From Clostridiales bacterium (GTDB lineage: Bacteria > Bacillota > Clostridia > Saccharofermentanales > Saccharofermentanaceae), in assembly GCA_017554745.1 (NCBI GenBank), contig JAFZHS010000013.1:62001-126000 (forward strand): DNA of 64,000 nucleotides, given 5' to 3'. This document shows, piece by piece, positions 15,990-25,511 of the stretch. Both the position numbers and the translations under genes were made by a program. The notes beneath the pieces were generated by a model. That model worked only from the letters and a program-made list of their open reading frames with translations. It did not search any database and was not told the origin of the DNA. How positions within the stretch are numbered: the stretch's first letter is position 1; the number at the start of each line of letters is the position of its first letter.

Positions 15990-17894
15990 ATGCCACCCGG
16001 AGGAAGAGGATTCGGCGGCCCAATGGGAGGCCAGTTCCTGACAGAAGAAGAGAAGGCCAACCAGCCTAAGGTAACGCCTGAATTGTTAAAGCGCGTTTTC
16101 TCATATCTCAAGCCCTACACCAAACAGCTGGTGCTCGTATTCCTGTGCATAATCGCATCGTCTTTCCTGACGCTCCTTCCTACGGTCTTAACGGGTAAGA
16201 TCGTTGATGAAGGCCTCCTCAAAAAAGATCTCAGATCACTCATCTACTACATCGTTCTCTCGCTCATCGTAACGCTCGTCGCAAGCCTCATCGGCGTCGC
16301 CGAGACTTATATCAACACGTGGATCGCGCAGCACATAACATTTGATATGCGCAACCAGATGTACTCGCATCTGCAGAAGATGAGCCAGAAGTTTTTCACG
16401 ACCAATAACCAGGGCGACATCATCACCAGAATGACCAGTGACATCGACGGTGTTAAGTCGGTCATCACGAATACATTCAGCAGCATCCTGAGCAATTCCA
16501 TAACGCTCGTTATCGCCCTGATCGCAATGTTCCAGAAGAACTGGATCCTTGCCCTGGTCGGTATCGTGATCGTGCCGATCTTTACTCTGCCTACCAGAAA
16601 AGCAGGCAAGCAGAGATGGAAGCTCACCAACGAATCACAGCAGGTAAATGACGAAGTAAACGGCATCTTAAATGAGACTTTATCCGTCAGCGGGCAGCTC
16701 CTCGTAAAGCTCTTCGGCAAGGAAAAATATGAGTACATCAGATACGAGAATGCCAACCGCAAGATGATCGGCCTTAACATCAAGGAGAGCATGGCGGGCA
16801 GATGGTTCAGGGTAATCATCACGACCTTTACTACGGTAGGCCCGATGCTCATATATCTCGCTGGCGGTATCCTCATGATGAAGTACGATTCGAGCATCAC
16901 GATCGGTGACATCACGGTGCTCGTCGCGCTCCTCGGAAGGATGTACATGCCGGTCAACAGCCTTTTGAATATCCAGGTCGAATGGATAAGATCGATGGCC
17001 CTGTTCAAGCGCATCTTCGATTACTTCGATATCCCCGTGGACATCAAGAATGCGGACGATGCTATAAGGCCTGAGAAGGCTGTGGGTGACGTTGTTTTCG
17101 AGCATGTCGAATTCTCGTATGAGGAGTCCAAGAAGATCTTAAAGGACATCAGCTTCACCTTAAATGCAGGTAAGAGCATCGCGATTGTCGGGCCGTCAGG
17201 CTCGGGCAAGAGCACGATAGTAAATCTCATACCGCGTCTTTATGATGTTGATTCCGGAAGCGTCACGTTCGACGGTATCGATGTAAGAAAGCTCGATCTC
17301 GAGTTCTTAAGAAGCCATGTCGGCGTGGTCTCGCAGGAGACTTATCTGTTCAACGGGACGATCAGGGACAACCTCCTTTACGCAAAGCCCGATGCCACTG
17401 AAGAGGACATGATCGAAGCGCTCAAGAAAGCAAATATCTGGGACTTTGTCGAGAAGCAGGAAAAGGGCATCGACACCGAAGTAGGCAACCGCGGCCTTAA
17501 GCTCTCGGGCGGTGAGAAGCAGCGTATCTCCATCGCGCGCATCATATTGAAGGATCCTACGATATTCATTTTCGACGAGGCCACATCTGCGCTCGATTCG
17601 ATCTCGGAGAAGAAGATCCAGGACGCTATCGATCCGATCATAAAGAGCAAGACAAGTATCCTTATCGCGCACAGGCTCTCGACGATCCTCGCGGCTGACG
17701 AGATCCTGGTCGTTAAGGACGGCACTATCGCAGAGCGCGGCAGCCATAAAGAGCTCCTGTCCAAGGAAGGCGTTTACCGCGAACTTTACGAGACTCAGTT
17801 CTCGAAGGCTATCATCGAGAGCGATGGCGTGTCCGAATTAGAGCAGTATATCTGGGGCACCCAGCCGGGCGATGAGCCTCACGAAGAAGACTGA
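15990..17894 (+). CDS. ABC exporter half-transporter (MsbA/LmrA type)
   Basis: This 634-residue protein has a Gly/Pro-rich N-terminal extension (about 1-30), a six-helix type I exporter membrane domain (about 45-330) and a C-terminal ATPase with Walker A GPSGSGKST, signature LSGGEKQRIS, Walker B IFIFDEATSALD and the H-loop IAHRLSTI. It should work as a homodimer exporting lipids, peptides or drugs; the substrate is unknown. The start follows AGAGG. It is preceded by a structured leader plus terminator, an arrangement suggesting induction by read-through. An acidic C-terminal tail ends the protein. It is separated from the next gene by 134 bases with no obvious terminator. Confidence 0.9.
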   Translation: MPPGGRGFGGPMGGQFLTEEEKANQPKVTPELLKRVFSYLKPYTKQLVLVFLCIIASSFLTLLPTVLTGKIVDEGLLKKDLRSLIYYIVLSLIVTLVASLIGVAETYINTWIAQHITFDMRNQMYSHLQKMSQKFFTTNNQGDIITRMTSDIDGVKSVITNTFSSILSNSITLVIALIAMFQKNWILALVGIVIVPIFTLPTRKAGKQRWKLTNESQQVNDEVNGILNETLSVSGQLLVKLFGKEKYEYIRYENANRKMIGLNIKESMAGRWFRVIITTFTTVGPMLIYLAGGILMMKYDSSITIGDITVLVALLGRMYMPVNSLLNIQVEWIRSMALFKRIFDYFDIPVDIKNADDAIRPEKAVGDVVFEHVEFSYEESKKILKDISFTLNAGKSIAIVGPSGSGKSTIVNLIPRLYDVDSGSVTFDGIDVRKLDLEFLRSHVGVVSQETYLFNGTIRDNLLYAKPDATEEDMIEALKKANIWDFVEKQEKGIDTEVGNRGLKLSGGEKQRISIARIILKDPTIFIFDEATSALDSISEKKIQDAIDPIIKSKTSILIAHRLSTILAADEILVVKDGTIAERGSHKELLSKEGVYRELYETQFSKAIIESDGVSELEQYIWGTQPGDEPHEED

Positions 17895-18028
17895 TAAAAT
17901 TGTTCGAAAAGCACTAAACCGCGCGGCGCAGGGCCTGCGATTTATGCAACTCACAGTAGCCTAAAAATCTCAAAAAACTTGAACATATAGTATAATTACT
18001 TCTTGGAATATCCAGGAGGATAGATTAA

Positions 18029-20815
18029 ATGACAAAACCGTTTTCAACTACCGCAGAACAGGTAGCTCAAGAAATAGACACAGACCTGGTCAAGGGTCTT
18101 ACTTCCGATGAAGCATCTTTAAGATATGCCAAGAACGGACCGAACTCTTTAGGCGAAGAGAAGAAGGTGCCGCTCTGGAAAAGGTTCCTTGCGCAGTTTG
18201 CTGATGCGATGGTAATCATCCTCATCGCTGCGGCAGGCCTCTCGGCTTACATGGCCGTAAAGAGCGGCGGCGGATTTGAAGAGTGGATCGACGTTATCGT
18301 CATCCTTGCGATCGTAATCCTCAATGCGGCTCTGGGCGTATACCAGGAAGGCAAAGCAGATCAGGCGCTCGCAGCTCTTAAGAAGATGAGCTCGCCCAAG
18401 ACAAAGGTCATCCGTGACGGCAAGATCGTATTAGTTGATTCTGAGAATGTCGTTGTAGGTGACGTTATCGCGATCGACGCGGGCGATTCGATCTCCGCAG
18501 ACATGAGACTTATCGAATCAAGCTCTCTCAAGGCTGAGGAAGCATCGCTCACAGGTGAGTCTGTTGCAGTCGAGAAAGATGCTTCGGCAGTACTTCCTGA
18601 AGATTGTTCTCTGGGCGACCGCAAGAACATGCTCTACATGGGCACCGCGGTAACTTACGGAAGAGCAAGAGGTGTTGTAGTCGCAACGGCAAGAGACACC
18701 GAGCTCGGTAAGATCGCCACCAAACTCACAAACATCGAAGATGAGCAGACACCTTTGCAGAAGAACCTCAACAAGCTCGGCAAGATCCTTGCCGTAGTCT
18801 GCATCGTAGTCTGCATCATCGTTTTGCTCGTAGATATCTTCGTACAGAAGCAGCCCTGGGAAGATGCCCTTATGACTGCTGTCTCACTCGCAGTCGCAGC
18901 AATACCTGAAGGCCTTGCGGCAGTTGTTACCATCGTCCTTTCGATCGGCATGACCAAGATGGCCGAGAGCAACGCCATCGTAAAGAGGCTCCTCGCCGTT
19001 GAGACTCTGGGCTGCGTTGACGTTATCTGCTCAGATAAGACAGGCACTCTTACACAGAACCAGATGACCGTTAAGGTCCTTTATGACGGTGAGAAGAAGT
19101 ACAACGTCGAAGGCGGCGGATACGCTCCCGTAGGCAACATCGTCGATGAAGGAGGCAAGCCCGTCAAGATCGAAGGTGTGCTCAATACACTCATCCTGTC
19201 ATCAGTCCTTTGTAATGACGCTTCCATAGTAAAGGAAGGCGAGAAGGATTATTCCTGCATCGGAGACCCTACTGAAGGCGCTCTTACGACGCTCGGCATG
19301 AAGGCAAGAATGCTCCGTGAGGAGACGATGCACGCATATCCCAGAGAGACGGAACTTCCTTTCGATTCAGACCGTAAGATGATGACCACATATCACTCCG
19401 GCATTGATGAGGGCAAGTGGATCAGCTTCACAAAGGGCGCTCCCGATATCGTTATCTCGCGTTGTTCTTCGATCCTCACTGCAACAGGCGTTCAGAAGAT
19501 GACACCCGAGAAGGCAGCAGAGATACGCGAGATCAATCACAACTACGCTATCCAGGCTATCCGTGTCCTCGCGTTCGCTACAAAAGAGCACGGCGACGGC
19601 TCCAAGGCAACATTTGCCGACGAAGAGAATATGACATTCCTTGGCCTCATCGGCATGATCGATCCCGCACGTAAGGAAGCAAAAGACGCTATCGCAGTAT
19701 GTAAGGAAGCAGGCATCCGCGCCGTCATGATCACGGGCGACTTCAAGGATTCCGCTGTAGCCATCTCAGACAATCTCGAAATGCGTGACGAGAACCACAT
19801 GGGCGCTTATTCCGGAGAAGAACTCGACAAGATGTCCGATGAAGAGCTCCAGAAAGTCGTTGAGACAACAAGCGTTTATGCCCGCGTATCTCCCGAGCAC
19901 AAGGTCCGCATCGTAAGCGCGTTAAAGCATAATGATCACATAGCTTCCATGACAGGCGACGGCGTCAACGACGCCATGGCCCTGAAGTCCGCAGATATCG
20001 GTGTCGCAATGGGCATCACGGGTACTGACGTATCCAAGAACTCTGCCGACATGATCCTCATGGACGATAATTTCGCGACGATCGTAAAGGCCGTCGAGCA
20101 GGGAAGAACGATCTACGCGAACATCAGAAAGTTCGTCGGATTCCTTCTGTCCTGCAACGTCGGCGAGATCCTCGTAATCTTCCTATTGTCGCTTGTACCC
20201 AAGTCACTGGTACCCGGCATCGCTGCACCTTTGACAGCTATCCAGCTCCTCTGGCTCAATCTCATCACAGACTCGTTCCCGGCTCTCGCTTTAGGCCGCG
20301 AAAAGGGCGAGCCCGGCATAATGAAGGTACCGCCGAGATCAAAGCATGAGCCTATCATCAACAAGAGCATGATGGGACACATCGCTCTGCAGTCCATCGG
20401 TCTGTTTATATCGGTCGCAGCAGCATTCATCATCGCGCTTATCACGATGAACAACGGCGGCACGCTCTTCTACTCGGGCGTTCTCGCAGACGCAGCCGCA
20501 AAGGGCGTACACCCGATCGACATCGCGCGCACGGTAGCATTTGCGACATTGATCTGCGCAGAGCTCTTCAGGGCATTCGCCGCAAGATCTGAGAAGATCT
20601 CAGTCTTCAAGCTCGGATTGTTCTCCAATAAGATGATGAACATCGCCGTAGGTCTCTCGCTCATAATGCTCGTAGCAGTCATCTACATCCCGGGCGTTAA
20701 CGGCATCTTCAACAATGTCGCTCTTAACCCTCTGGCATGGCTCATTATCCTGCCCCTGGCGATCCTGCCGTTCGCTTTGAGCGAGATAAGCAAGCTCATA
20801 AAGGGCAACAAGTAA
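18029..20815 (+). CDS. Calcium-type P-type ATPase (P2A)
   Basis: This 928-residue cation pump has an N-terminal cation-ATPase domain, the actuator loop (LTGES), the phosphorylation site DKTGTLTQNQ (Asp336), the nucleotide-binding domain, the hinge (TGDGVNDAMALK) and ten membrane helices. Calcium-site residues are kept: AAIPEGLAAVV in helix 4, SCNVGEILVIF in helix 5 and NLITDSFPALALG in helix 6, matching SERCA/PMCA-type pumps rather than Na/K or heavy-metal pumps. It probably exports Ca2+. AGGAGG precedes the ATG at eight bases and a TATAAT lies at 17991. Manganese transport cannot be excluded. Confidence 0.9.
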   Translation: MTKPFSTTAEQVAQEIDTDLVKGLTSDEASLRYAKNGPNSLGEEKKVPLWKRFLAQFADAMVIILIAAAGLSAYMAVKSGGGFEEWIDVIVILAIVILNAALGVYQEGKADQALAALKKMSSPKTKVIRDGKIVLVDSENVVVGDVIAIDAGDSISADMRLIESSSLKAEEASLTGESVAVEKDASAVLPEDCSLGDRKNMLYMGTAVTYGRARGVVVATARDTELGKIATKLTNIEDEQTPLQKNLNKLGKILAVVCIVVCIIVLLVDIFVQKQPWEDALMTAVSLAVAAIPEGLAAVVTIVLSIGMTKMAESNAIVKRLLAVETLGCVDVICSDKTGTLTQNQMTVKVLYDGEKKYNVEGGGYAPVGNIVDEGGKPVKIEGVLNTLILSSVLCNDASIVKEGEKDYSCIGDPTEGALTTLGMKARMLREETMHAYPRETELPFDSDRKMMTTYHSGIDEGKWISFTKGAPDIVISRCSSILTATGVQKMTPEKAAEIREINHNYAIQAIRVLAFATKEHGDGSKATFADEENMTFLGLIGMIDPARKEAKDAIAVCKEAGIRAVMITGDFKDSAVAISDNLEMRDENHMGAYSGEELDKMSDEELQKVVETTSVYARVSPEHKVRIVSALKHNDHIASMTGDGVNDAMALKSADIGVAMGITGTDVSKNSADMILMDDNFATIVKAVEQGRTIYANIRKFVGFLLSCNVGEILVIFLLSLVPKSLVPGIAAPLTAIQLLWLNLITDSFPALALGREKGEPGIMKVPPRSKHEPIINKSMMGHIALQSIGLFISVAAAFIIALITMNNGGTLFYSGVLADAAAKGVHPIDIARTVAFATLICAELFRAFAARSEKISVFKLGLFSNKMMNIAVGLSLIMLVAVIYIPGVNGIFNNVALNPLAWLIILPLAILPFALSEISKLIKGNK

Positions 20816-20867
20816 CAATTCAGGCTCCTTGCCGCTGATTCTTTAAGGAAACGGCGAAAAATGTGGT

Positions 20868-20896
20868 TTGCATAAGTAAAACCCATGTGTTATTAT
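20868..20896 (+). promoter_or_regulatory. Promoter of secG-rnr
   Basis: TTGCAT (20868-20873), a 17-base spacer and TATTAT (20891-20896), preceded by TG one base upstream (extended -10). It is 34 bases before the secG start. Confidence 0.6.
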
Positions 20897-20929
20897 TCTT
20901 AGGCTTAATTAGTTTAGGAGGCAAAAACG

Positions 20930-21232
20930 ATGACAACTCTTAATATCGTTCTTAGCATTTTAGATATAGTCTTTGCTATTGCCATTATCGTTCTCTTCCT
21001 CGTTCAGGAAGGAAATGACAAGGGTATGGGCGTAGTTGCAGGCGGATCTTCTGATTCGTTCTACAGCAAGGCAAAGGGCAGAACATTGGAAGAGCAGCTT
21101 AAGAAGTGGACAGTTGTCTGCTGCATAATCTTCGCGATCATTTCCGTTGTACTTTATCTTTCCATTGCGAAGGCTTGGGGCGCAAATCAGCCGGCAACCG
21201 CAGAAACAACGACAATTACGGAAACAACATAA
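20930..21232 (+). CDS. secG: Preprotein translocase subunit SecG
   Basis: This 100-residue protein has two membrane helices (about 5-25 and 60-80) separated by the conserved cytoplasmic loop FLVQEGNDKGMGVVAGGSSD, the SecG signature. It is the small subunit of the SecYEG channel and assists protein export. A Thr-rich hydrophilic tail follows the second helix. AGGAGG precedes the start. The following terminator at 21262 separates it partly from rnr; the secG-rnr order is common in Firmicutes. Confidence 0.93.
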   Translation: MTTLNIVLSILDIVFAIAIIVLFLVQEGNDKGMGVVAGGSSDSFYSKAKGRTLEEQLKKWTVVCCIIFAIISVVLYLSIAKAWGANQPATAETTTITETT

Positions 21233-21261
21233 ATTCTGCATTTGATTTCTGATTTTAAGAG

Positions 21262-21287
21262 CCGCCTCAGTCTGAGGCGGTTTTTTT
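21262..21287 (+). terminator. Intrinsic terminator between secG and rnr
   Basis: CCGCCTCA (21262-21269) and TGAGGCGG (21273-21280) form an 8-bp stem with a 3-base loop followed by seven T. Confidence 0.92.
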
Positions 21288-21343
21288 ATGCTTTTCGGGT
21301 TCGGAGTAGTAAGATATAGAAAAAGTGAAATGAGGAATAAGAA

Positions 21344-23437
21344 ATGGATAGTAAAAAGAGATCGGGCTTTGCGGAGAATATGAGCGCAGCCCAAAGGAGA
21401 AGGAACAGGATAATCAAGGCCAAGGAGGAGCAGGCGGCACTGCCCCAGACTCTGGCTGACCAGGCGCCGAGAGGACCTTTGCAGGTAAAGAACCAGGTCA
21501 TCGGTATCTTGAGAAAGACTCCGACAGGCGGCGTGGTTATTCCGGATCCTTCGTTCAGAAGTACAGATTACGGCGCGATCGAGATCGACAAGAATCACTT
21601 GAACGGCGCGCCTTTCGACATGGTCGTGGTATGCGAAGTCCTTAATCCGAATTGCGACAGGGGCGATTGCAGGGGAACGATCGTTGAAGTCCTGGGTGAC
21701 TATGGCAACAACGATGTCAGGATGCTTACTGTCCTGAGGCAGTACGGCCTCTCGCAGACATTCCCGGACAAGGTCCTTAAGGAAGTTGAGCCCCTGCCGG
21801 TTAACCCTGATCCCGCAGGGGTTGAGAAGGAGATCGCCGGCGGTAGGCACGATCTGAGAGACCTTCTGACGATCACGATCGACGGCGAGGATGCCAAGGA
21901 CCTGGACGATGCCATCTCAATAGAAAGGCTTAATAACGGCAATTTCAAGCTCTATGTCCACATCGCAGACGTATCGAATTATGTCCGTGAGGGCACGGCT
22001 TTGGATATGGAGGCCTTCAAGCGCGGAACATCTGTCTATCTGGTAGACAGGGTCATTCCGATGCTCCCGCCGAAGCTCTCCAACGGTCTTTGCAGCTTAA
22101 ATCCTAATGTTGACAGGCTCTCCATGACTGCCGAGATGCTCGTTGACCGCGAGGGCGGCATCTATGGCGGCGATCTTTATGAGAGTGTCATCAGGTCTGA
22201 CAGAAGGATGAGCTATAAGGAATGCTACAGGATCCTTACCGAGCCCCGGCCTGAGGACGATGCCGAGTACGGGAAGATCGTCCAGATGCTCATCACGATG
22301 AAGGAACTTGCCGGGATCCTGAAGTCCATGAGGGAGAGAAGGGGCGCCATAGGCTTTGAGATGCCCGAGACCAAAGTTATCTTAAATGACGACGGCACCG
22401 TTGCTGACGTTATGCCTTACCCGATCAACTTCACGAACGGCATCATCGAATCTTTCATGATCTGCGCAAACGAGTTTGTGGCAAGGAAATTCTTTGACCT
22501 CAAGTATCCTTTTGTTTACCGTGTCCACGAGGATCCGGACCCGATAAAGATCGCGAGATTCTCTAATATCGCAAGGTATTTCGGCGCATCCGGAAGGCTC
22601 TTCGGAAGGATAAAGCCTTTGGACGTTGTAAGATTCATGGATACCATTGGCGACAAGACGGCTCTGCCGGTTTTGGACGAGCTCCTTTTGAGGTCAATGG
22701 CAAAGGCCAGATACTGCTCTGACTGTCTGGGACATTTCGGTCTGGCATCGAAATACTACTGCCACTTCACGTCTCCTATCAGACGTTATCCTGACCTTTA
22801 CATTCACCGCATAATCAAGAGCTATCTGCACGGCGAGAACTCGAGGAGCCACTTCGCAGCGCTCGTCGATAACGCGGCTGAACATTCATCTGATATGGAG
22901 CGCAACGCTGTCGACGCCGAGCGCGCTTCGGACAACATTAAGATCTGCGAATACATGGCAGACAAGATTGGCGAGCATTACGACGGCGTGATCTCGTCCA
23001 TCATTGACGCGGGATGCTTCGTAAGGCTCGAGAGCACTATCGAAGGGTTCGTTCCGTTCAGATCACTCCGCGACCACTATTTCTTCGATGAGAGAACCTA
23101 CAGGGCGATCGGCGCGCACGGCGGCAAGATCTTATCCATCGGCATGCCTGTCACTGTCGTTGTAGAGAAGGTCGATACGGAAGAAAACAAGATAGATTTC
23201 TCCTTTGAATACGGCTTCGAAGAGGAGCGCGATGCAAGGCCTGCCAGGCAGGGCAAGATAGGTCCCAAAGCCGTCAAGAAGGGCGGCAAGGGCGGTTCGC
23301 GCACGATAAAGAAGGATGCGAAAAGCTTTAAGGGCGGCGCTGCAAGAGGTTTTGCGGGAAAACCTAAGAGCGGACGCGGAGGCCCGAAGACCGGAAGGCC
23401 GGGCTCAGGCTCCAAGGGCGGAAGGAAGAGATTCTGA
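21344..23437 (+). CDS. rnr: Ribonuclease R
   Basis: This 697-residue 3'-5' exoribonuclease of the RNB family digests structured RNA, with roles in RNA turnover and trans-translation. Domains in order: a basic N-terminal segment, cold-shock RNA-binding region (about 40-150), RNB catalytic domain (about 180-510) with the metal-binding motif DAKDLDDAISI, and S1 domain (about 545-625, YDGVISSIIDAGCFVRLE). A Lys/Gly/Arg-rich tail of about 65 residues follows (KGGKGGSRTIKK and similar), probably RNA-binding. The start follows GAGG. No smpB follows; the next feature is the aspS T-box leader. Confidence 0.93.
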   Translation: MDSKKRSGFAENMSAAQRRRNRIIKAKEEQAALPQTLADQAPRGPLQVKNQVIGILRKTPTGGVVIPDPSFRSTDYGAIEIDKNHLNGAPFDMVVVCEVLNPNCDRGDCRGTIVEVLGDYGNNDVRMLTVLRQYGLSQTFPDKVLKEVEPLPVNPDPAGVEKEIAGGRHDLRDLLTITIDGEDAKDLDDAISIERLNNGNFKLYVHIADVSNYVREGTALDMEAFKRGTSVYLVDRVIPMLPPKLSNGLCSLNPNVDRLSMTAEMLVDREGGIYGGDLYESVIRSDRRMSYKECYRILTEPRPEDDAEYGKIVQMLITMKELAGILKSMRERRGAIGFEMPETKVILNDDGTVADVMPYPINFTNGIIESFMICANEFVARKFFDLKYPFVYRVHEDPDPIKIARFSNIARYFGASGRLFGRIKPLDVVRFMDTIGDKTALPVLDELLLRSMAKARYCSDCLGHFGLASKYYCHFTSPIRRYPDLYIHRIIKSYLHGENSRSHFAALVDNAAEHSSDMERNAVDAERASDNIKICEYMADKIGEHYDGVISSIIDAGCFVRLESTIEGFVPFRSLRDHYFFDERTYRAIGAHGGKILSIGMPVTVVVEKVDTEENKIDFSFEYGFEEERDARPARQGKIGPKAVKKGGKGGSRTIKKDAKSFKGGAARGFAGKPKSGRGGPKTGRPGSGSKGGRKRF

Positions 23438-23478
23438 TAAAAGCCAGTATTTTCGGGCAATTATTAATATTATTTAAG

Positions 23479-23508
23479 TTGACAATGACCTTGGCAATGA
23501 TGTACTAT
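23479..23508 (+). promoter_or_regulatory. Promoter of the aspS T-box transcript
   Basis: A consensus TTGACA (23479-23484) is separated by 18 bases from TACTAT (23503-23508), directly upstream of the T-box leader. Confidence 0.75.
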
Positions 23509-23510
23509 TG

Positions 23511-23736
23511 CCTCGTTAATTGCGATGACGGAGACCCAGTAGTCATGGTATATCGCCTTCAGAGAGCTTTGCCCCCGGGCTGAAAGGCAGAGCGGAAAGA
23601 GGCCAATGACGAATAACAACTCTAACAGCATACCGGTATAAAGCGATTTCGCGTTTTTGCGAAATAAATCAGGTGGCACCGCGGACATGTTTGTTCGTCC
23701 TGAACTTAAAGGAGATTTAAGTTCGGGGCGTTTTTT
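23511..23736 (+). ncRNA. T-box leader controlling aspS
   Basis: The leader contains the invariant T-box core AGGTGGCACCGCGG (23671-23684), which pairs with the uncharged tRNA 3' end. The terminator hairpin follows (CGTCCTGAACTTAAA paired with TTTAAGTTCGGGGCG, then TTTTTT, 23696-23736). Stem I features precede it, including AGAGAGC and the distal helix GCTTTGCC/GGCAGAGC. The likely specifier codon is GAC (23608-23610), the aspartate codon, in agreement with the downstream gene; an AAC a few bases later is a less likely alternative. Uncharged tRNA-Asp should stabilise the antiterminator and switch on aspS. Confidence 0.93.
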
Positions 23737-23762
23737 GTTTCCCCGAAGAAAGGAAAAGGAAT

Positions 23763-25511
23763 ATGGCTAACCAGTACAGAGACAGGATCATCAGCTCACT
23801 GTCCGAAAAGGACGTAGGCACAGAGCTCCGTGTATGCGGATGGATCGAGAACATCAGAGACCACGGCGGCGTTTCTTTCATCGACTTGAGAGATATGTAC
23901 GGTACACTGCAGGTCGTCATGCGCGACACTTCTCTTCTTGACGGACTCGTTAAGGAAGAGTGCATCTCCATCGAAGGCAAGATCGAGCACAGGGACGAAG
24001 AGACATATAACCCCAAGATCGCTACGGGTACGATCGAGCTTGAGGCTCACAAGGTAGACGTTCTTGGTAAGGTCTACAGCCAGCTTCCTTTCGAGATCAT
24101 GACATCCAAGGAGATCAGAGAGGACGTAAGACTTAAGTACAGATATCTTGACCTCAGAAACCAGAAGGTCAAGGACAACATCATCTTCAGATCAAATGTC
24201 ATCGCATTCTTGAGACAGAAGATGACGGAGATGGGATTCCTCGATATCCAGACTCCTATCCTCACAAGCTCTTCACCTGAGGGCGCAAGAGACTACATCG
24301 TTCCTTCAAGAAAGTGGAAGGGCAAGTTCTATGCGCTCCCGCAGGCACCCCAGCAGTTCAAGCAGCTCCTGATGGTCTCAGGATTCGATAAGTATTTCCA
24401 GATCGCTCCCTGCTTCAGAGACGAGGACGCAAGAGCAGACAGATCACCGGGAGAATTCTACCAGCTCGACTTCGAGATGGCTTTCGCTACACAGGAAGAC
24501 GTCTTCAGAGCAGGCGAGGAAGTGCTCACTGCAACATTCGAGAAGTTTGCTCCGGCAGGCGCTAAGGTAACACCCGCACCTTATCCGGTAATCTCATACA
24601 AGCAGGCAATGGAAGAGTTCGGCTCAGACAAGCCTGACCTCAGAAACCCGCTCCGCATCAAGGACGTTACTGAGTTCTTCTCAAGATGCACATTCAAGGC
24701 TTTCCACGGAAAGACTGTCCGTGCCATCAACGTTCATGCAAAGCTTTCAAAGGGCCAGCACGAGAAAATGCTCAAGTTTGCCCAGGATGACCTCGGCATG
24801 GGCGGCCTCGGCTACCTCGAAGTGCTCGAAGACATGAGCTACAAGGGACCTATCGACAAGTTCATCCCTGATGACATGAAGACTGAACTTAAGGAGCTCG
24901 CAGGCCTTGAAGCAGGCGATACGATCTTCTTCATCGCTGACAACGAAGCACGCGCAAACGAGTGTGCAGGCAAGATCCGTAATGAGCTCGGTGCAAGACT
25001 CGGCCTCATCGAAGAGAACGCATTCAGATTCTGCTTCGTAAACGACTTCCCGATGTATGAATGGGATACAGAGACAAAGAAGTACATCTTCACTCACAAT
25101 CCTTTCTCCATGCCCCAGGGCGGCCTCGATGCACTCATGAACAAGAAGCCTGAAGAGATCCTCGCTTACCAGTACGACATCGTATGCAACGGTATCGAGC
25201 TCTCATCCGGTGCTGTAAGAAACCACGATCTTGACATAATGAAGAAGGCTTTCGAGATCGCAGGCTACTCCGAAGAAGAGCTTAAGACAAAGTTCGGCGC
25301 GCTCTACAGCGCATTCCAGTTCGGCGCTCCGCCGCACGCAGGAATGGCTCCGGGCGTTGACCGTATGATCATGATCCTTCGTGGCGAAGAGAACATCAGA
25401 GAAGTCATCGCATTCCCTATGAACGGCAATGCACAGGATCTCCTCTGCGGCGCTCCGGGCGAAGTAACAGAGCAGCAGCTCAGAGAGACGCACATCAAGA
25501 TCAGACAATAA
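23763..25511 (+). CDS. aspS: Aspartyl-tRNA synthetase
   Basis: This 582-residue class II synthetase charges tRNA-Asp. It has an N-terminal OB-fold anticodon-binding domain (about 1-105, CGWIENIRDHGGVSFIDLRD), the catalytic core with motif 2 (FRDEDARADRSPGEFYQLD) and motif 3 (GMAPGVDRMIMIL), and the bacterial GAD insert (about 285-415). The insert and length identify the bacterial type, not the archaeal type. Expression is controlled by the T-box leader. The stop codon overlaps the mtaB ATG by one base (TAATG), so both tRNA-related genes are co-translated. Confidence 0.96.
   Translation: MANQYRDRIISSLSEKDVGTELRVCGWIENIRDHGGVSFIDLRDMYGTLQVVMRDTSLLDGLVKEECISIEGKIEHRDEETYNPKIATGTIELEAHKVDVLGKVYSQLPFEIMTSKEIREDVRLKYRYLDLRNQKVKDNIIFRSNVIAFLRQKMTEMGFLDIQTPILTSSSPEGARDYIVPSRKWKGKFYALPQAPQQFKQLLMVSGFDKYFQIAPCFRDEDARADRSPGEFYQLDFEMAFATQEDVFRAGEEVLTATFEKFAPAGAKVTPAPYPVISYKQAMEEFGSDKPDLRNPLRIKDVTEFFSRCTFKAFHGKTVRAINVHAKLSKGQHEKMLKFAQDDLGMGGLGYLEVLEDMSYKGPIDKFIPDDMKTELKELAGLEAGDTIFFIADNEARANECAGKIRNELGARLGLIEENAFRFCFVNDFPMYEWDTETKKYIFTHNPFSMPQGGLDALMNKKPEEILAYQYDIVCNGIELSSGAVRNHDLDIMKKAFEIAGYSEEELKTKFGALYSAFQFGAPPHAGMAPGVDRMIMILRGEENIREVIAFPMNGNAQDLLCGAPGEVTEQQLRETHIKIRQ

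Noticed and set aside
20960..21850. 296-residue minus-strand frame across secG and rnr
   Set aside because: It covers two well-recognised plus-strand genes and a terminator, has no ribosome binding site and its translation looks like an antisense shadow.
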